Below are positions 44,801-55,271 of a stretch of DNA of 64,000 bases, piece after piece. The DNA comes from Rutidosis leptorrhynchoides (lineage: Eukaryota; Streptophyta; Magnoliopsida; Asterales; Asteraceae). A program made the translations under genes and the position numbers. The stretch spans positions 22,704,001 through 22,768,000 of the forward strand of contig NC_092340.1 of the NCBI RefSeq assembly GCF_046630445.1, given 5' to 3'. The notes beneath the pieces are model-generated. The model did no database searches, was not told the origin of the DNA, and saw nothing but the letters and a program-made list of their open reading frames with translations. Each line of letters starts with the position of its first letter. The first letter of the stretch is position 1.

Positions 44801-45905
44801 GTGGAATCATCGTTTTAATGAGGAAGCCAAGAAATTTGGCTTCATTAAAAATGGTGATGAAGCTTGTGTATACAAGAAAGCTAGTGGGAGCACTATCATG
44901 TTCCTTGTATTATATGTGGATGATATATTATTATTTGGGAATGATATCCCGACAATGCAAGGAGTTAAAACTTGGCTAAAAGGCTGCTTCTCCATTAAGG
45001 ATCTTGAAGAAGCACAATACATTTTGGGGATCAGGATCTACAGGGATAGATCCAAGAAATTGATAGGTTTGAATCAAAGTGCATACATTGAAAAGGTCTT
45101 GAAAAGGTTCAAGATGGAGAACTCTAAGAAAGGTTTGGTACCTATTCAAAGAGGAACGCTCCTTAGTTCATCTCAGTGCCCCACAACGAAAGATGAACAA
45201 GAGATAATGAAGAAAGTCCCATACGCATCTGCTATTGGATCTATCATGTATGCAATGATATGTACTAGACCGGATGTGTCATGCGCTCTAAGCTTGACAA
45301 GTAGATACCAGAATAACCCAGGAAACAGTCATTGGATTGCTGTTAAAAGTATATTGAAATACCTTAGGAGGACTAAGGATATGTTTCTAATATATGGGTC
45401 TGGTGAGGAGGAACTCGCTGTAAAAGGTTACGTGGACGCGAGTTTCCAAACTGATCGAGATGACTCTCGATCACAATTCGGTTATGTCTTCACACTAAAT
45501 GGGGGTGCAGTCTCTTGGAAGAGTTCAAAACAGGATGTTGTTGCTTTATCCACTACAGAGTCGGAGTACATCGCCGCATCATTGGCAGCTCAGGAAGCTG
45601 CATGGATGAAGAAATTCATCGACGACTTAGGAGTAGTCCCTTCCATTCAGGACCCTCTTGAGATCTTTTGTGACAACGAGGGTGCGATTGCTCAAATCAA
45701 GGAACCTCGTGCTCACCAAAAGACCCGTCACATTGAGCGGAGATTCAACTACATAAGGGATGAACTTGAAAAGGGAAAGATATGTATTCGCAAAGTTCAC
45801 ACAGATCTTAATATAGCGGATCCTCTCACGAAGCTCTTACATGGATCAAAACATGCAGGACATGTTTGTGCACTAGGGCTTCGATATTCTAGTGATTGGT
45901 CATGA
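41877..45905 (+). CDS. Gag-Pol polyprotein of copia element G
   Basis: 1342 codons, single frame. Gag 1-230 with N-terminal Asn-rich start; zinc knuckle CFGCGEMGHWKRNC at about 272-285; aspartic protease DTGCGTH at about 323; GAG-pre-integrase LWHCRLGHINKNRM and CESC at about 459-505; integrase catalytic D (HSDVCGPF), D (RTDRGGEY) and E (GVSERRNRT) at about 523-625; RT with ARLVAKGFTQTQGIDYDETF, KTAFLNGYLEEDVYM, KKSIYGLKQASRMW and YVDD at about 1014; RNase H with VDASFQTDRDDSRSQFGYVF, STTESEYIAAS and KTRHIERRFNYIRD. All catalytic motifs are intact. It starts at the ATG after a 1.4-kb leader. Expression from one frame is usual for Ty1/copia. Confidence 0.96.
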   Translation: MAANNNNNMQNAPLNMNNLSLRSLLEKDKLNHTNFMDWFRNLRIVLKQEDKAYVLEDPIPDQPDEHDMEAMASYDKYCHDSLQVSCLMLGTMIPELQKDFEHHSAYDMITQLKEMFLQQARVERFETVRALHACRMDDTQSVSSYVLKMKSLIDRANRLNLNISNELATDLILNSLSKRFDQFVINYNMNGMDKSIGELHGMLRTAETSMGKRALPVLAIDQGGSKGNTSKPKVAKRKGPAHQGKGKGKMVTPTINKAKKQKVAEKANPKEDPCFGCGEMGHWKRNCPVYLKELKDKRDAGQTSGNIYMVYIELSITSSNTWVLDTGCGTHICISLQGFKRSDHKAGTSSLYMGNGAKVHVKAQGDFILKLPSGLELILENVLYAPDLCRNIISISRIKQCGYVVNFIDDDIHVSKDNVFYFKASPSNGIYELVHDDASSSSIYHTSTKKLKRDLSDSYLWHCRLGHINKNRMHTLQKNGLLKSNELDSFDVCESCLQGKMTKAPFQGTYERAKDLLGLIHSDVCGPFKPITRNGERYFVTFIDDFSRFGYVYLLRHKDETFEAFKEYQNEVQNQLNRTIKVLRTDRGGEYLSDAFQNHLRSCGIISQLTPPGTPQLNGVSERRNRTLMDMVRSMMARSSLPLSFWSYCLSSAARILNMAPTKKVERTPHEMWFGKPPSLSYLKVWGCKAYPKRYVPNKLNVRSTKCIFIGYPKDDMGYYFYDPTEQNVFVARKAEFLETKFLLEGNSERKIDLEEVQDQVDDTQLVDTSTQHENVENDQMDDQSIQDVRRSGRISNPPERYGFLMDDYYVVDLDEPTNYQDALSRIDKDKWQEAMNAEMQSMYDNQVWELVVQPTSSKLVDCKWIFKMKTDMHGNLNTYKARLVAKGFTQTQGIDYDETFSPVAMLKSIRILFSIAAHYDYEIWQMDVKTAFLNGYLEEDVYMVQPEGFVDPKHPNKVCKLKKSIYGLKQASRMWNHRFNEEAKKFGFIKNGDEACVYKKASGSTIMFLVLYVDDILLFGNDIPTMQGVKTWLKGCFSIKDLEEAQYILGIRIYRDRSKKLIGLNQSAYIEKVLKRFKMENSKKGLVPIQRGTLLSSSQCPTTKDEQEIMKKVPYASAIGSIMYAMICTRPDVSCALSLTSRYQNNPGNSHWIAVKSILKYLRRTKDMFLIYGSGEEELAVKGYVDASFQTDRDDSRSQFGYVFTLNGGAVSWKSSKQDVVALSTTESEYIAASLAAQEAAWMKKFIDDLGVVPSIQDPLEIFCDNEGAIAQIKEPRAHQKTRHIERRFNYIRDELEKGKICIRKVHTDLNIADPLTKLLHGSKHAGHVCALGLRYSSDWS

Positions 45906-46663
45906 TCTGTTTTAAGTATTGTAACGGAACGAAATTGTTCAAACTCACTAATATAATTATGGTATTAATTTATTTTGAGTTATGTTCCTATTTTGCATAT
46001 TTTATCCATGAATAAGTCATTATTCTAAATTTCGTAGTCGATCACATTTATGGGAGCAAGTGTGAGGTTTAGACTATTATGAACTTGGATTGGTATACAT
46101 TCACGGGATGAATGTGGGGCAAGGTTGCTACCAAGGTTCATAGATATTTGTGGGATACAAATATTGGAAGACCCGCTCTCAAGATTTACTGTATGGAGCC
46201 TTTGTGGTTGATCACATGTAATCTTGAGTAAAGGCGAATATCATCGTATCCTCTGACCTGAGATACATATTGGGTTCTGATATTCACCAAGTATTATGCC
46301 TTGATTCTTTCCTTCGCTATTCTGAAATATGGTAGTACATAAGGAAGAGCTCAGGTATAATACAAAGTGTGTATCTAGGACGTATGTAGTCAAGATGGAA
46401 TTTGTCCCTCTTATTCGTTGAGAGTCAGATGTCTAAGGCCTGATAAAGTTAAATCTATAAGAGAGTGATCATTCTGTGTCTCTTGGATTTAACATGACAT
46501 CTAGGATGAAAGGATATAATGAAAAGATTCACCTATTCATATTTGAGATGGGAACTCGAAAGGGATGATGTTATTGAATGGCACAAAGTCATAACATATT
46601 GGGGGTGATGGACGGTCGTTAGGTGGTATCCATCACTTGCATTAATTTCTTATGTTTCTCGTG
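45906..46663 (+). other. 3' noncoding region of element G
   Basis: No ORF is supported between the polyprotein stop and the purine tract. Confidence 0.7.
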
Positions 46664-46675
46664 CAAGTGGGAGAT
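46664..46675 (+). other. Polypurine tract of element G
   Basis: CAAGTGGGAGAT directly before TGAAGG of the 3' LTR. Confidence 0.75.
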
Positions 46676-47736
46676 TGAAGGTTTTCCGTGTGCCCGAGAG
46701 ACATATCTAATCAATGTGGCTAATATGTTATGATCCAAGTCGGGTCATACCCAATAACAAGCTTACCGACACCTTATAAGTATTAATCTTAACGATTGGC
46801 TCGTTAAATGAATACGCGACACTTGGATTTCAGAAAATCGGGTTTCTGAAATATAATCACTTGAGATAAATTATTTGGATAATTTATATATAATTATTTA
46901 TGGGTTTAAATAATTATGTTGTGTTATATTTTATAAAAGGATTATAAAATGTGAAAGTATCAAATAAAACCATGGGATTTTATGCATAAATTGCAAGTTT
47001 TATAAAAAAAAAAAGGTTCATGGTTTTATGAACCCCTCATGTGGCCGGTTTTAGAGGGCTAAATGGGACAAGCATGCTCTTGGTTTTTGGGCTTTCAAGG
47101 CTACACAAGTCCTTATGCACATGCTTGATGGTAGAACCAAGGTTTTGATTAAATTCACAAAGGCATAACACATAATCTTTTAAGTGATAAAAACTCTTTT
47201 CTTTTACATATGCTGGTCGACTTTTCCAGCAGAAATAGGAGAGGTTTAAGCTTATTAAACTAGCTTAATTCAAGTGAAAATAAAATCCTAACCAAAGGCA
47301 TAGGTGTTGGGGTTATAGCTTGGGGTATAGCACACTTGAGGCTTCAAGTTAGAAGCTTTCTCAAGTCATCATCTTCATCAACTTCCTGCTCAATTTTGGA
47401 GCAGCTGCTGTTCGGTTTTGGAAGCCAAATAAAGTGGTCTTGAAGCTTGGTTTATTAGCTCATTAAGGTTCTAAGGTGTAGCCAAGTAAAAGGGTAGTGT
47501 TGGTGCATTATTTCTTCATCATTTCCTCTTTATAGCAGCCCTCAAACCTTAGTTTGAGGAGGTATAACATCCTTCCTTCTCTTGTTAATATGTAAGCATA
47601 ATGTTCACAACTTGATCCATGGGATTTAGCTTTAAATTGGTTAAAGTTTAACAAGTAAAACTTGATAATTACACGCTTCCGTTTATAATGATTCTTAAAA
47701 GGTTTTAAGATATATCAAACTTGTTAAATCCCTACA
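46676..47736 (+). repeat. 3' LTR of element G (1061 bp)
   Basis: Same length and ends as 39380-40440. Followed by TCTTT, the right target duplication. Confidence 0.96.
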
Positions 47737-47741
47737 TCTTT

Positions 47742-49292
47742 GTCATTCATTCCAACACACACTTCAATTCACTTCTTTCTCTCTCTTGTACAATATTAGT
47801 CATACTCTCAAGGCCTTCGACTCCGTGCGGGAAACCTAGTACCCGGAGAAGAACGTTGAAGATTGTATTAGGAGCGGTCTGGAGTCTTGAAGTTGTCACT
47901 TTTGTATTCGGAACTCGTTTAATCTACTGGTACCTCTATCCTTTATCTTCTATAATGTTTTATTATATTGTTGCCATGATTAGCGAGTAGTTATCTTTAG
48001 TGTATGCTATGATGTAAGCAGTTATAATGCCGAAATAATATTATGGTTTGTGTATGCTATCGAAATGCTTTCCGATTATGCTTTAAACTCAATCACTTTT
48101 CCAACTAATAGAACATAGTTATAGGCTCTGTTATTGGGAAGTCGCGAACCCCGATTCAGAGTACACTATCTGTGTCACCCCTTGGTAAGAGAAGTCTATC
48201 GGATACAACGTAAGATCGACTGAGGCACACCGGTTGTAGTAAGTCTATCAAGCTTTGGATTCCGACCGAGGACTCTTTCGTAGTAAAACATCTGACTAGA
48301 ACCTTAGTACATTGTCGGTCCCAGACCATGCTAGTGTAGTCACCAAGCATATAAACTTCGTACGTGCACGCTGAAGCACAACGGTTGTTGTAAGCTGTAC
48401 CTCTGCTAAGTAAGGCCATGAAATACGGTTAGTGTTGACCAGTACCCTACACCATAACGCGGTCTTAAGCATTGCACCCCGCTTGAGGGATTCTTAATTA
48501 ATTAAGGAACTGTTTGTTTAGACACATAAAGGATTGGACCGTTAGGATAACCGAACGTGTTCATGGAAGTCATCTTGACTTGGCCATGGTGTTCTTTATG
48601 GTTGAACTCTTTTTTAAGGGCCTAACTATCTTTTACCAATCATTAACGAAAGCATTGAAGCACATCACGTCTCTCGGATATGGTAAACCATGTATTCTAT
48701 TACGCTTAAGAAAGTTTAGACCATTTTGGAATGTTAATACGTCACCCAAACGAGTTTCTCAATTGGATGAGCCGTCTGAACGTGTATGCATGTAGTCAGA
48801 CTGTACGGGCGTCGGGGGTAAGGGACGTTGCTGTCTATTCAGAATCTTCAAGCCTAACGCAGTACCCAGTGACATGTCTTATGACATGGGCGTTTAGGAC
48901 CAGTGTAATGAATACAAGACCTCTGCCTATTCATGAGCCAGCATTCCATAATCTCGGTAGAATAACTGATAAAATCATAGTATGCGCTTACTTTAACCTT
49001 ATCTGAATTGCAAATTTTATCGCATTTACTTTATCTATCTTATAAATTAGAAAATCCCAAAATAAATATTCACTACTCCCTAACTATCTTAGGCTAAAAT
49101 ATAGGTTCGATGTTAGTGATATCTCAAAAATACGACTCTAGGTCATACTTCCCTTACTCATAAGGAGTAGTAAGATTTAGGCCCCGCTAAATATAAATTT
49201 AAAACTATACCCTCTCCCACGAGTGGCTGATCCTGGCAAGCCGCGGCCTAACGACACCGCGCAAATAAAAACTGTCTGTTTCGTCCATATCA
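47742..49292 (+). repeat. 3' LTR of element B, right part (1551 bp)
   Basis: Continues 38954-39379; together 1977 bp. Matches 16206-17756 and ends GTCCATATCA before ACTTT (49293-49297). Confidence 0.94.
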
Positions 49293-49382
49293 ACTTTTCA
49301 AAATGGCCTCAACCTTGGCCGTGAACTCGGGGTCCTCGCTCGTGCCCCCATTATCGGTGTCGTGTCCGTTTCTCATCTTCAT
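49293..49382 (-). pseudogene. N-terminal gag codons of element C
   Basis: On the - strand ATG 49382-49380 opens MKMRNGHDTDNGGTSEDPEF and runs about 30 codons to the insertion site of B. The frame continues at 15779 (SHHASFLEDVKKIF). 49293-49297 is the duplicated target. Confidence 0.85.
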
Positions 49383-49751
49383 TCTATAAAACGGAAGGGT
49401 TAAACATCGAAACGAAAAGATATGACATATATATATACACATATACACCTCAACACCTCATCTTGCTCAACAATCATCATACATCGCTTGTTTGATACGA
49501 ATTGCACCCTTAATAATGGTAGCTAGTCGTTATTAAGCGAGCACCTCGCATTAACTTGCTAGTACAACGTCTATCTCGCTTGATGGATTTCAAATACAAC
49601 ACAAAACCAATAGCGCAAGGTTAGTTCACATAACCCTATGCACTAACCAAACCCAATCCGACCCGAAGTCCTACAAGTCTCGCATAAAGCACACACACAA
49701 TAAAGTCTAAGTCTAGGCACCTATCTCAAGTCGCCTAATCCCTTAGACCAT
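49383..49751 (-). other. 5' leader of element C
   Basis: About 370 bp between primer site and gag; no ORF. Confidence 0.75.
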
Positions 49752-49763
49752 GCTCTGATACCA
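49752..49763 (-). other. Primer binding site of element C (tRNA-Met)
   Basis: On the - strand TGGTATCAGAGC, complementary to the 3' end of initiator tRNA-Met, 2 bases from the LTR. Confidence 0.92.
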
Positions 49764-49765
49764 CT

Positions 49766-51863
49766 TGAAACAACCCAACCCGTATTAAACACGAGTAATT
49801 TTTTTTTTTATAATAAAAACCATTAGCGCCCAATTAAACGGTTACATATATCCCATTTAACAATATCAGAAGTTTAATGTTTACAAAAGGCACGAAGGCC
49901 ATTAACCAAATGTAATACAAGTTCGAACCACTTAAAATGATAGTTTTAATCCAAACTACACCCGAGCATGATTTGGGGCTAAACTACCCAAAACGCTAGG
50001 TCGGCTTCAAAAGCTTCAACACAAATCCAACATGGGGAACTAGTATTCAACAACTCCCTTTCCCTTCTCCGCACCTGCATCTAAAAAGATAAACAACGAG
50101 AGGGGTAAGCTAACGCTTAGTGAGTGCAATAAGTATACATATGAATATATAACCTACTTACTTGCAATCACAAACACAATACCGCATACAAGCTAGCAAT
50201 TCGACAACCATGCAAACATCATGCATAAACTACTATCCGCGATTCACAATAAGATAGCAATAACAATAGAATATGGTTCACAATTTAATATGCTCAATAC
50301 AAATTCACACAACCATGGTTAACCAATCGAACAAGGGAACGGTACTTGAAAGACTGTCGGAGTTCATAACGTCCATTAGTGTACATTACTCCGCGTATTC
50401 ACTAATCCCCCGGGTGATGTCTTGAACACCGCGACTAACTCACCCCCATGACAATGTGGTGTCTTGAACACCGCGATAATTCCACATGTCAATCAAACCA
50501 ATGAGTGGTGTCTTGAACACCGCGACAATTCCACTCCCATGACAATGTGGTGTCTTGAACACCGCGACAATTTCACATGTCAATCAAACCAATGAGTGGT
50601 GTCTTGAACACCGCGACAATTCCACTCATTACATAGAATGTGGTGTCTTAAACATCGCGAAAATTCCACATTCCACGCTACACAAATAAGTACATTATAT
50701 ACGTACACGCATAATTATTTTACTCACCTTAACACCAAGATGATGATTATGCACTTCCGAAACTTCAAAGCAACGTACCTAATACATTAAGTACACATTC
50801 AATACACAACTTGTGGAACCAACCACAATACTTACACTTGAGCATTTAATGACCTAATTGCATTAAATAACTCAACTACACCAAAACCGCCCATAAATGG
50901 CCAAGACTCATCTTTAATCATTAAAGCTAGGTGATTTAAAGTCTACTAACTCTAACTAACACAAACTTAGGGTATTTCATACCCATTTCACCCAATTAGG
51001 TCAACATTACCCATTTGACCCATTTTAACACTTAAACTTACAAATTTGGTCAAACTTAACCCATTTACAATCTTTCAACATTTAACAAGTGTATTGGTGC
51101 CTAACAACACAATTAACACTTACAAATCTCAATTTACATGACCAAACCCTAGATTATAGCTATTTGGGTTTCCTTTCATCAATATAACCCAAATTCACCC
51201 ATTTAACCCCCAAATGGGTCATACAAGACTCAAGTTAACAAAACCCTAACCATAAACCAATTAAAACTCAAAACATAGAGTAAAGACTTACCAATACTAT
51301 CACAACGTGGCTAGAGACGTAGGGAACAACTTTAAAACTTGAGTTCGGGTGAGATTTGGCCTTCTTCTTCACCAAAGTGAGCTCTCTCACTCTAAAACCT
51401 TATCTCTCTCTAGATTTAATTTGGGTAGATGAGAAAGTGATAAATGAGGATGGGATAAGGTTGAACCAGTTTTAGACTCCCCAAAAACGGCCATAAGTGA
51501 AAAGACTAATATGCCCCCAAAAGATGCCATTTAAAATGGCTAAAAAGTCATTTCAGCGACATTTGTCGCGTTTCGCGACACAGTGTCGCGTTCCGCGACA
51601 ACCAAACGAGACAAGCATGTTTCAAACGCGATACCCTTGACGGAAGTGGGGTTCTGGAGCTGTGGCGTCCCAGACAGCTTTGTCGCGGTTCGCGACCAAC
51701 CAGAACGCGATGGGACACACTAAAACGCGACAGATCGTCTGATCAAACCATTTTTCAACGTTTTCTACATTTAAACCATGCACACTCGTTCGCGGTTAAT
51801 ATTAAACGTTTACAAGGTAAAATACGTACCTTTTAATCATGTATGTGGAAATGGGGTGTTACA
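49766..51863 (-). repeat. 5' LTR of element C (2098 bp)
   Basis: Counterpart of 9364-11416, longer mainly because of one extra hairpin-repeat unit at 50410-50670. Followed by TATGG, the target duplication. GTCGCG cluster at about 51560-51740. Confidence 0.93.
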
Positions 51864-51868
51864 TATGG

Positions 51869-52411
51869 AGAATTATCAGATATCTTAAAGGCACAGTTGG
51901 AGATGGGGTATTATTCAAGAAGAACGATCACTTAGAAACACGAATTTTTACAGACGCTGGTTACGGAGGAGAGAAAGGAGATTGAAAGTCAACATCAGGA
52001 TACTTTGCTCTCGTTGGTGGAAACCTAGTCACTTGGAGAAGTAAGAAACAAAAGGTTGTCGCACTTTCAAGCGCCGAAGCGGAATTCAGAGGAATTGCCA
52101 GAGGAGTAACCGAAGCCTTGTGAATAAAGAAACTTCTAACCGAAATTGGTTTTCCATCTCAAAACTCCATCGAAATTATATGTGATAACGAAGCAGCAAT
52201 TGCAATCTCAGAAAACCCTGTTCAACATGATCGTACCAAACACATTGAAATCGACAGACACTTCATCAAAGAAAAACTTGAGGCCGAAATAATATCCCTT
52301 CCATTCATCAGATCTGAAGACCAGCGAGCGGACATCCTAACAAAGTCCGTCAATGGAAGACTCTTCAAAGATGTTCTCTTCAAGTTAAATATCGGAGATC
52401 CCACTATTTAA
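51869..52411 (+). pseudogene. Element D (right part): copia RNase H
   Basis: Continues the frame of 8752-9363 after the TATGG repeat: RIIRYLKGTVGDGVLF, FTDAGYGGEKGD, STSGYFALVGGNLVTWRSKK, SSAEAEFRGIARGVTEAL, EIICDNEAAIA, DRTKHIEIDRHFIKEKL, QRADILTKSV. In-frame TGA at 51983-51985 and 52121-52123 kill it. The frame ends TAA 52409-52411, directly before the purine tract. The catalytic Asp and Glu residues are still recognisable. Confidence 0.9.
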
Positions 52412-52423
52412 CTTGCGGGGGAG
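52412..52423 (+). other. Polypurine tract of element D
   Basis: CTTGCGGGGGAG immediately before TGTTAGAAAACAAG. Confidence 0.75.
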
Positions 52424-52727
52424 TGTTAGAAAACAAGTAAAGACTTAGCTTATTTGGGATCAGCTCTACATCATTTCCCTTTTTGAGATACAGCACAATG
52501 ACAGCCCAGAATACAGCTCATAGTTTCCTTATTTCTTCATTAGGCTCCTTGCTTTAGATAGAATACAACCGTTGGTGTATGTGTATAAATACATACACAT
52601 TGTAATTGTAAAAAACCAATTCAAGAATTATCATTATCAATAACACGATCAGTTTTCATACAAATCTCTTGTTCTTTATTTTAATACAAACCACTTTCTA
52701 TCTTCAATGCTCATAATGGCTTCTACA
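52424..52727 (+). repeat. 3' LTR of element D (right edge estimated)
   Basis: Starts TGTTAGAAAAC; has TATAAATACATACAC (52586) and a TTCTTTATTTT-rich end. The right end is a guess at CTTCTACA because the 5' LTR is not in the window. Confidence 0.55.
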
Positions 52728-53479
52728 CATTCATAAAGTGTAGCATTCCCAGCATTCATAAAGTGTATCCACTATGTAAGTTAGTGGGGATGATCAAATT
52801 ATCTAGGTTTACAATCAAAACTTAACAAATTAGTTGCGGCTTACAATCAAAATACCTTTAAATCGCATGAAACTTTATCAATTTGGGGAGAGCCGTTACC
52901 GTTACCAGTCATTCGCCGGCACCAGTTTTCGCATCAATACCTATGTCTCCGTGTATGGCGGAAAAGCGTGTGCAAACGGCCGACGCTAGTGTATATTACG
53001 ACGGATCTAGTGTGGCGGAGTGGTGAGTACGGTAGGTGAGAGTGGCGGCGACAGTGACGGTGAGGTTGACGTTGATTTATCGAAGATAATGGAGTGAGCG
53101 GGCGATTTCAATGTTGTTGTCAAAATAGTGAATTAAAAAGTGAGGAAACAACACAAGTAGTAATTTTCAGGCTGATCTTTATTAAGAAGTGAGTAGGTGA
53201 TTTTATTTTACAAATTCATTAGATTAGAATTAGAATTATATCAACGAACTAAGTAACAAAATGTACGTACGAGTAACCGACTAAAATTAGAGAATGACAA
53301 ATGAAAAGACCATTATACCCTTATACTTTGTTTAGGTCCACCAAGCCAAAAATTTGACTGCTTAGGTACACAATAAGTTTTACATTTCGAACTTTCACAT
53401 AAATAATACATAATACATAATAAATAAAACTTATTAAAATAAAACATCATCGAGTTATATATATTTTTTCGGGTGTTAA
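52728..53479. other. Intergenic segment with a GC-richer patch
   Basis: No gene is supported. 52885-53110 is unusually GC-rich and CGG/GGCGG-laden for this window. It has a short + strand frame from ATG 52943 whose end coincides with a GTGAGT donor-like sequence at 53023. It could be a first-exon relic; nothing identifies a product. Confidence 0.4.
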
Positions 53480-54567
53480 AGAAGTGTGAAATATTTAAGT
53501 TAAATTTTAGTGACCATTTTGGTCACCAACTATCTAATTTGAAACTTCCACTTTTTGGAAGGTATCTTTTTAAATTAGTGGCTAAGTTTTGGTCTCTATT
53601 TTTATATTTTAGTGACGACGATTTTTTAGGTCACTAATAATATTTAATGACTAAAATTTTGTGACGATTTTTTTATGGTAACTAAAATAACATTATTAGT
53701 GACTAAATTATAAGTGGTCACTAAAAAATGGTCACTAAGAGCACTGAGAGTGATGACTGATGTCACTTGGCATGTCAGATCTGACTTGCCGAGTTAGAAA
53801 AAGTGGGGAGTGGTGACCTCTGTAAGTTGGGCATGTCAGTTTATATTTTTATTATTATTTTTATGATTTTAAAAATAACATAAATGAATAAAATTATAAA
53901 AATTAACATAAAATAGAAATAACTTCTATTAAAATAAAAATAAAACATTACAATTCCTAAAAACAAAAAAAAATTACAATTCCTAAAAAGAAGATTACAA
54001 TTACTAAATAGAAAACATTACAATTCCTATTTATTAAAAACCAATACGAAACGATTCAATTTCCACTTCGAAGCTTGCCCCGAATCGCCGCTTTCTTCGC
54101 TTGAAGAACCAATGCAAATTGAGTAAAACCGAGATTAGTCTCACCACCACTAGCCGAACCTTGAGTCGATCCGGGTGAATATGGTGAGAATGGACTCCAT
54201 TGTGAATTGAGATAATACTGATTATTTGACATCGTGACATCGAAATTATGTTTGATGAAAGTAGTTGTTTGTAAATGAGATATTTTTGTGTTTGTGTTTG
54301 AGATTGAATGATTGTTTATATAAGGATTTGAAAGTTAAAAAGAAAAATAAAATAAAAATCCCAACGTTCATATATCCGTTGCAATTTTTTCTTTTTATTC
54401 TTTTTTTATTTTCGAACGTTGCATTTCATCCGTCGGCTAGCCGACTGACATAGGTGGAACGAGATGGGGCGACGGGCTCGAGGAGTGGGTGACTGCGTCA
54501 CCTAGTGCGCGACGGGGGTGGGACGATCGCCACTCCGGGTGCTCTAATGACCATTTTTCTTGTAGTA
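53480..54567. mobile_element. CACTA-like transposon remnant (left edge uncertain)
   Basis: The right edge, read on the - strand, is TACTACAAGAAAAATGGTCA, one base from the common CACTACAAGAAAA terminal repeat. Many sub-terminal GTGAC/GTCACTAA words lie at 53505-53740. A clear left terminal repeat was not found. A MITE is inserted at 53739-54544. Confidence 0.5.
53739..54544. mobile_element. Harbinger-like MITE (806 bp) inside the CACTA remnant
   Basis: Flanked by TAA on both sides (53736-53738, 54545-54547). Terminal inverted repeats GAGCACTGAGAGTG / GAGCACCCGGAGTG (right end reversed). The 3-bp TAA duplication and GAGCA ends fit PIF/Harbinger elements. Internally a - strand frame from 54230 to about 54060 opens MSNNQYYLNSQWSPFSPYSP and may be the start of a transposon ORF; no transposase is present. 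Confidence 0.7.
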
Positions 54568-54932
54568 CAATGGCAGAAACAAGTGGTGGGTGACGTATCA
54601 CATTTGTTCTCTTGTATAGAATTTCTGTTGTAGATTTTGTTTAATTTCTGTTGTGAATTTTTGTGTTAAATTTGGCGAAGAAGATGAATCTTCGAGTTGA
54701 AGAGGATGAATAAAGGGTTGGTGTGATTTTTAGAATAGAAAATAAAATAAAATGTAAAAAATTGAAGCGAAAGGACAAAAATACCTTCATGTGCAAGGCA
54801 TGTGCTATGATTTAATGGAATTTTTAAAGATCGCTAGTCATCGGAATTGTTTTTGTAACATTTGCATGCCACAGTGACTTTCATATCAAAAAATAGTTTA
54901 TTAGATTTGAATGTTTCGTTTATTATTATTTA
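54568..54932. other. Intergenic, no gene seen
   Basis: AT-rich without supported ORFs or recognisable repeats, apart from the phrase TTCATGTGCAAGGCATGTGC, which looks like dispersed repeat sequence. Confidence 0.4.
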
Positions 54933-55010
54933 TTTTTTTTTTTTTTGAAAGGCAACAATGAATTTTATTAGATATAACTCAAAATACAATATGCATTTTA
55001 GCTACACAAC
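54933..55010 (-). mobile_element. Possible LINE/retroposon 3' tail
   Basis: On the - strand the sequence ends ...AATAAAATTCATTGTTGCCTTTCAAAAAA with a 14-base A-run at 54946-54933. This resembles the 3' ends of plant L1-type LINEs. The 5' part is not identifiable. Confidence 0.35.
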
Positions 55011-55271
55011 ACAAGTACAACAAAAAACATTAAATATTAAACAAACGCATTATCTATTAATCTATAGTTGTTAACACTTTGACTTTCGTAAGATATGAAT
55101 GAAATAAAATATATAATACGTGTAAATTGTAAGGGTCAAAGAGTGTATAAAAATTAAAAACTATGATATCTTGCCATGGATAAGATTCGATATATATAAG
55201 AATGTCATTTGACTTGTAAATAATCACAACTCAATATTGCAACATTGAACATGGTACAAAAACGTATATAT

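Larger units (their letters stand above)
39380..47736 (+). mobile_element. Element G: intact Ty1/copia retrotransposon (8357 bp)
   Basis: TSD TCTTT at 39375-39379 and 47737-47741; the uninterrupted site is present in B's other LTR (GGGTCTTTGTCATTC near 16199). LTRs 39380-40440 and 46676-47736 are both 1061 bp, with about five differences seen by eye. One open polyprotein. All features needed for transposition appear present. The RT and RNase H wording places it near the Tork/TAR/Angela group (inference). Confidence 0.95.
15780..49292 (+). mobile_element. Element B: Athila-like gag-pro-only Ty3 retrotransposon, twice interrupted
   Basis: Target duplication ACTTT. After removing F (20614-37407) and G plus its duplication (39380-47741) the element is about 8.36 kb with 1977-bp LTRs on each side. 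It has a tRNA-Asp-type primer site, Athila-like gag and protease, and a purine tract, but no RT, RNase H, integrase or env-like gene. Its 3' LTR is split by G. LTRs differ from each other by clearly more than those of F or G, which fits an older insertion. Confidence 0.92.
9364..51863 (-). mobile_element. Element C: Ty3 chromovirus (Tekay/Del-like), interrupted by element B
   Basis: A complete but decayed element of about 9.0 kb once B and the duplicated ACTTT are removed. Target duplication TATGG is at 9359-9363 and 51864-51868. Order on the - strand: 5' LTR 49766-51863, tRNA-Met primer site, gag start at 49382, gag continuing at 15779 downwards, protease, RT, RNase H, integrase, chromodomain remnant, purine tract, 3' LTR 9364-11416. 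Multiple stops and frameshifts show it is dead. Confidence 0.92.
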
